Below are positions 61,451-64,000 of a DNA stretch of 64,000 nucleotides, in pieces. Origin of the DNA: Enterococcus ureasiticus (GTDB lineage: Bacteria > Bacillota > Bacilli > Lactobacillales > Enterococcaceae); contig NZ_MIJZ01000001.1 in assembly GCF_001730285.1 (NCBI RefSeq), forward strand, positions 248,001 through 312,000, given 5' to 3'. The notes under the pieces were generated by a model that had not been told where the DNA came from, ran no database searches, and worked only from the letters and a program-made list of their open reading frames with translations. The stretch's first letter is position 1. Every line of letters begins with the position of its first letter. Position numbers and translations under genes: made by a program.

Positions 61451-62440
61451 TTATGAACTAGAATTAGAAGCCGCTACAGAGACAGCGATAGCCGCAGCCG
61501 CTGCGCTGGCTTCTTGCGCCATTATCATTGTGATCGTTAATGCAGATATATTCAAATTATCGTTAGACAACAGACTCATTTCTTCATGGATCAATAAGCC
61601 TAAAGCCAAAGAATGACGAAAATCCTTATAGAAACGTAAATTTGTTTTTTCTTCAAGAAGTTCTAAGTACTCCCTTAAAACTTGAAAATCCACTTTTTTT
61701 AAAGTAGTCAAAAAACCCAGTGTAACGATACTATTGTAAAATTCAGGTCTAAATCGAAGCCCCGATTGTTTCAACTCATCTATGACCTGCTTGATATCTT
61801 CGATCAATTCAAGAGAGAACTCGCCAGTTAGCATAGCAGCATTTGCTGCAGCGAATTGAAGTTGATTTGACTTATGAAAACCCTGATCATTTAAAGCTTG
61901 ATAATAATCTTCCACTAGATCGCCAACCTGTTTTGTCGTCAATGATTCTAATTTTTCTTGCTGAGCCAAAGCGATTGCAATTGTGCCATCCTCGGCACCA
62001 GTAAGAAAATAATGATGCGACTTGATTTCTTCAAAAATACTTTGTCCTCTACGTACAATAAATTCTTTCTCAGCTGTTTCAGTAAATTGAAGTAAATATG
62101 CCGAAAAATAAGAGTATGAAGATGCCTGAAAACCAACCTCACGTAATCGTTGATAATCTTTGATCAACGTATGAATATCCAACTCTCTTGATTTTCCATT
62201 CGCTAATAACATTCCTAATAAGATACCTCTAACTGGTTGAACTAATACATTAAACATCCCTAGTTCACCTTTAAGTATCTCTTCCATGTGACGATAATCA
62301 GCATCTGAGAAACGACGTTCTTTGTCTACAAATGATCGAGCAATCGTGTACGCTACTCGTTTATCAAACCATTTGCCTTTACCTTCTTTGATTGCTTGGT
62401 AATTCATTTGAAGCGACTCAACAACTTTACTTCTGTTCAT
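61451..62440 (-). CDS. DUF4003 family protein
   Basis: 329 residues from the ATG at 62440, after AAAGGAG; the frame to 62485 lacks an RBS. Mostly alpha-helical, no signal peptide. The protein ends in an Ala/Ser tail (AQEASAAAAAIAVSVAAS) typical of DUF4003. Function unknown. Divergent from gap. Confidence 0.78.
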   Translation of the reverse strand: MNRSKVVESLQMNYQAIKEGKGKWFDKRVAYTIARSFVDKERRFSDADYRHMEEILKGELGMFNVLVQPVRGILLGMLLANGKSRELDIHTLIKDYQRLREVGFQASSYSYFSAYLLQFTETAEKEFIVRRGQSIFEEIKSHHYFLTGAEDGTIAIALAQQEKLESLTTKQVGDLVEDYYQALNDQGFHKSNQLQFAAANAAMLTGEFSLELIEDIKQVIDELKQSGLRFRPEFYNSIVTLGFLTTLKKVDFQVLREYLELLEEKTNLRFYKDFRHSLALGLLIHEEMSLLSNDNLNISALTITMIMAQEASAAAAAIAVSVAASNSSS

Positions 62441-62664
62441 TTTTCCCAACTCCTTTTCTTCATTGAAAGACAAGATTTTTGACAAAAATCCGAAATACGT
62501 TCATGCTACTAGTATAGCGTAAGTCATCGTTTTTTTAAATACGTGATTATACAACGCTGTTCATTTTAAACGTTGCCTAGCGCTACATTTTTGTCGCTTG
62601 AATATATTTTTAGTTGAAGCTCTACCAGCTCATTAAGCATTTGATTTTAAGGAGGAAATTTAAT

Positions 62665-63675
62665 ATGACAGTAAAAGTAGGAATTAATGGATTTGGACGG
62701 ATCGGTCGTCTTGCGTTCCGCCGCATCAAAGAAGTTTCCGATGATATTGAAGTTGTTGCAATCAACGATTTAACTAGTCCGACAATGTTGGCTCAATTGC
62801 TACAATTTGATTCGACTCATGGCACTTACCCTGGAAAAGTTACTGCAACTGATGACTCGATCGTAGTGGATGGTGGAAAAACAAAAGTTTATGCGGAAGC
62901 TGATGCCAGCAAATTGAAATGGGTAGAAGAAAATGGTGTTGATATCGTTTTAGAATGTACTGGCTTTTATACTTCTAAAGAAAAAGCACAGGCTCATTTG
63001 GATGCTGGCGCAAAACGTGTTGTGATTTCAGCACCAGCTGGTGACATGAAGACAATTGTTTATAATGTTAATGATGACACGTTGACTCCAGAAGATAAAA
63101 TAATCTCTGCTGGGTCTTGTACAACAAACTGCTTAGCCCCTATGGCTTATTTCTTGAATAACGAGTTTGGTATTGAAGTTGGTACGATGACGACTGTTCA
63201 CGCGTATACCTCTACTCAAATGTTATTAGATGGACCCGTGAAAGGTGGCAACTTAAGAGCTGCTCGTTCTGCCGCTGACAATACGATTCCTCATTCAACA
63301 GGTGCCGCTAAAGCTATTGGTTTAGTTATTCCAGAATTAAACGGAAAACTTCAAGGCCATGCGCAACGTGTTCCTGTTGTCGATGGCTCTTTAACAGAAT
63401 TAGTCTCTATTTTAAAAACAAAAGTAACCGCTGATCAAGTAAATGAAGCAATCAAGAAGCATACGATCGATAACCCATCATTTGGCTATGATGACCGTGA
63501 AATCGTTTCTGGGGATGTCATTGGAACAACGGAAGGTTCTATTTTTGATCCAACCCAAACTGAGGTAACAACTTCTGGTGATTTCCAATTGGTTAAAACT
63601 GTCGCATGGTATGATAACGAATATGGTTTTACCTGCCAAATGATTCGTTTATTAGAAAAATTTGCTAATCTATAA
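62665..63675 (+). CDS. gap: Glyceraldehyde-3-phosphate dehydrogenase
   Basis: 336 residues from the ATG at 62665 (RBS AAGGAGG). NAD motif INGFGRIGR, Asp35 (VAINDLTS) pointing to NAD+, catalytic Cys152 ([12 protein letters not shown]) and the downstream HAYT histidine. It stands alone, not in a cggR-gap-pgk-tpi operon, so it may be the second GAPDH paralogue enterococci often carry. A strong terminator follows. Confidence 0.95.
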   Translation: MTVKVGINGFGRIGRLAFRRIKEVSDDIEVVAINDLTSPTMLAQLLQFDSTHGTYPGKVTATDDSIVVDGGKTKVYAEADASKLKWVEENGVDIVLECTGFYTSKEKAQAHLDAGAKRVVISAPAGDMKTIVYNVNDDTLTPEDKIISAGSCTTNCLAPMAYFLNNEFGIEVGTMTTVHAYTSTQMLLDGPVKGGNLRAARSAADNTIPHSTGAAKAIGLVIPELNGKLQGHAQRVPVVDGSLTELVSILKTKVTADQVNEAIKKHTIDNPSFGYDDREIVSGDVIGTTEGSIFDPTQTEVTTSGDFQLVKTVAWYDNEYGFTCQMIRLLEKFANL

Positions 63676-63697
63676 AAATAACTTTTCTAAATTAAAT

Positions 63698-63745
63698 AAA
63701 TAAACCTCTTAGAACTGATTCTATCAGTTCTAAGAGGTTTATTTT
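63698..63745. terminator. Bidirectional terminator between gap and the DAHP synthase gene
   Basis: A 21-bp perfect stem (63699-63719 with 63723-63743) with A and T tracts on both sides. Confidence 0.92.
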
Positions 63746-63755
63746 AATCTATCAA

Positions 63756-64000
63756 TCATGCATGTTCTGCAATATAGTTCACTAATTCCTCTGTCTCATC
63801 CCAGCCTATGCATGGATCGGTAATCGACTGTCCAAAAACTTTTCCATCAGCTTCTTGGCGTCCGTTTTCTAGAAAACTTTCAATCATAAAACCGCGAACC
63901 CATTTCTTCATATCATCATTCCACGAGCGATTAAACAACGTTTCTTTGACGATTCTGATTTGTTCTTTATATTGTTTTCCAGAATTGTCATGATTCGTAT
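63756..64000 (-). CDS. 3-deoxy-7-phosphoheptulonate (DAHP) synthase, C-terminal part
   Basis: The frame stays open to the window edge, so the gene is cut; about 81 residues are visible. HDNSGKQYKEQ, then RGFMIESFLENGRQ and SITDPCIGW are signatures of the AroF/AroG/AroH-type (class I) enzyme that starts the shikimate pathway. The TTG at 63938 is internal. Feedback type cannot be judged from this part. Confidence 0.88.
   Translation of the reverse strand, partial: TNHDNSGKQYKEQIRIVKETLFNRSWNDDMKKWVRGFMIESFLENGRQEADGKVFGQSITDPCIGWDETEELVNYIAEHA

Noticed and set aside
61431-61616. Plus-strand frame antisense to the 3' end of the DUF4003 gene (Glu/Ala-rich)
   Set aside because: It mirrors the Ala/Ser-coding tail of the real gene; no RBS or promoter.
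62500-62664. Extra copy of the codY/LapA leader element before gap
   Set aside because: Only short matches (CCTAGCGCTAC, GGAGGAAATTT); the paired ends seen in the other copies are absent.

Overview
The window is about 64 kb of low-GC Gram-positive chromosome, almost certainly from an Enterococcus of the E. faecalis-like group. The NADH peroxidase at 10982 matches from memory the E. faecalis Npr sequence nearly end to end. The blocks xerC-hslV-hslU-codY, pflB-pflA-ppaC, parE-parC and msrA-yozE-ypmS-ypmR are typical Lactobacillales gene orders. I see no rRNA, tRNA, insertion sequence, prophage, CRISPR array or recognisable defence island. Most of the window is ordinary core genome.

Layout. 1-6.5 kb: the 3' part of a giant surface adhesin with 20 tandem Ig-like repeats and an unusual LPNNG sorting motif. 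6.7-16.4 kb, + strand: homoserine O-acetyltransferase (metA), a permease-amidohydrolase pair, NADH peroxidase (npr), an acetyltransferase, a deaminase, and a P-type ATPase of uncertain ion specificity. 16.5-18.8 kb: cardiolipin synthase and a UPF0316 membrane protein, divergent. 18.8-28.9 kb, - strand: an unknown protein, pyrophosphatase, PflA/PflB and topoisomerase IV. 29-30.2 kb: a CoA-binding protein and PlsY. 30.2-47.1 kb, - strand: aldose epimerase, CodY, HslUV, XerC, TrmFO, TopA, DprA, RNase HII, RbgA, signal peptidase, a C-terminal processing protease, YozE, MsrA, YpmS/YpmR and DegV. 47.2-48.3 kb, + strand: hemolysin III family protein and a small membrane protein behind a LexA-box-like promoter. 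48.4-62.4 kb, - strand: Apt, RecJ, a LapA-like protein, an SDR, RNase Z, a CiaRH-like two-component system, a glycine-zipper stress protein, the lipoprotein/DUF4956/VTC operon, Obg and a DUF4003 protein. 62.7-64 kb: a stand-alone GAPDH (+) and the end of a DAHP synthase (-).

The most interesting locus is 55.0-59.7 kb. A bacterial VTC-like (polyphosphate-polymerase-fold) protein, a DUF4956 membrane protein and a secreted Cthe_2159-type beta-helix lipoprotein overlap or nearly touch. Their promoter matches the CiaR-box layout (TTTAAG-N5-TTTATG-N10-TATAAT). A CiaR-like regulator and its kinase lie just downstream, which suggests a self-contained, envelope-sensing system.

Other leads are the putative SOS-controlled 66-residue membrane protein (48.08 kb), a family of structured leaders before codY, hslV and the LapA-like gene, an amidohydrolase with Asn at the usual metal-binding Asp, a Rex-like operator over the pfl promoter, and a PerR/Fur-like site upstream of npr. 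Family names come from reading the translations. No database search was run.
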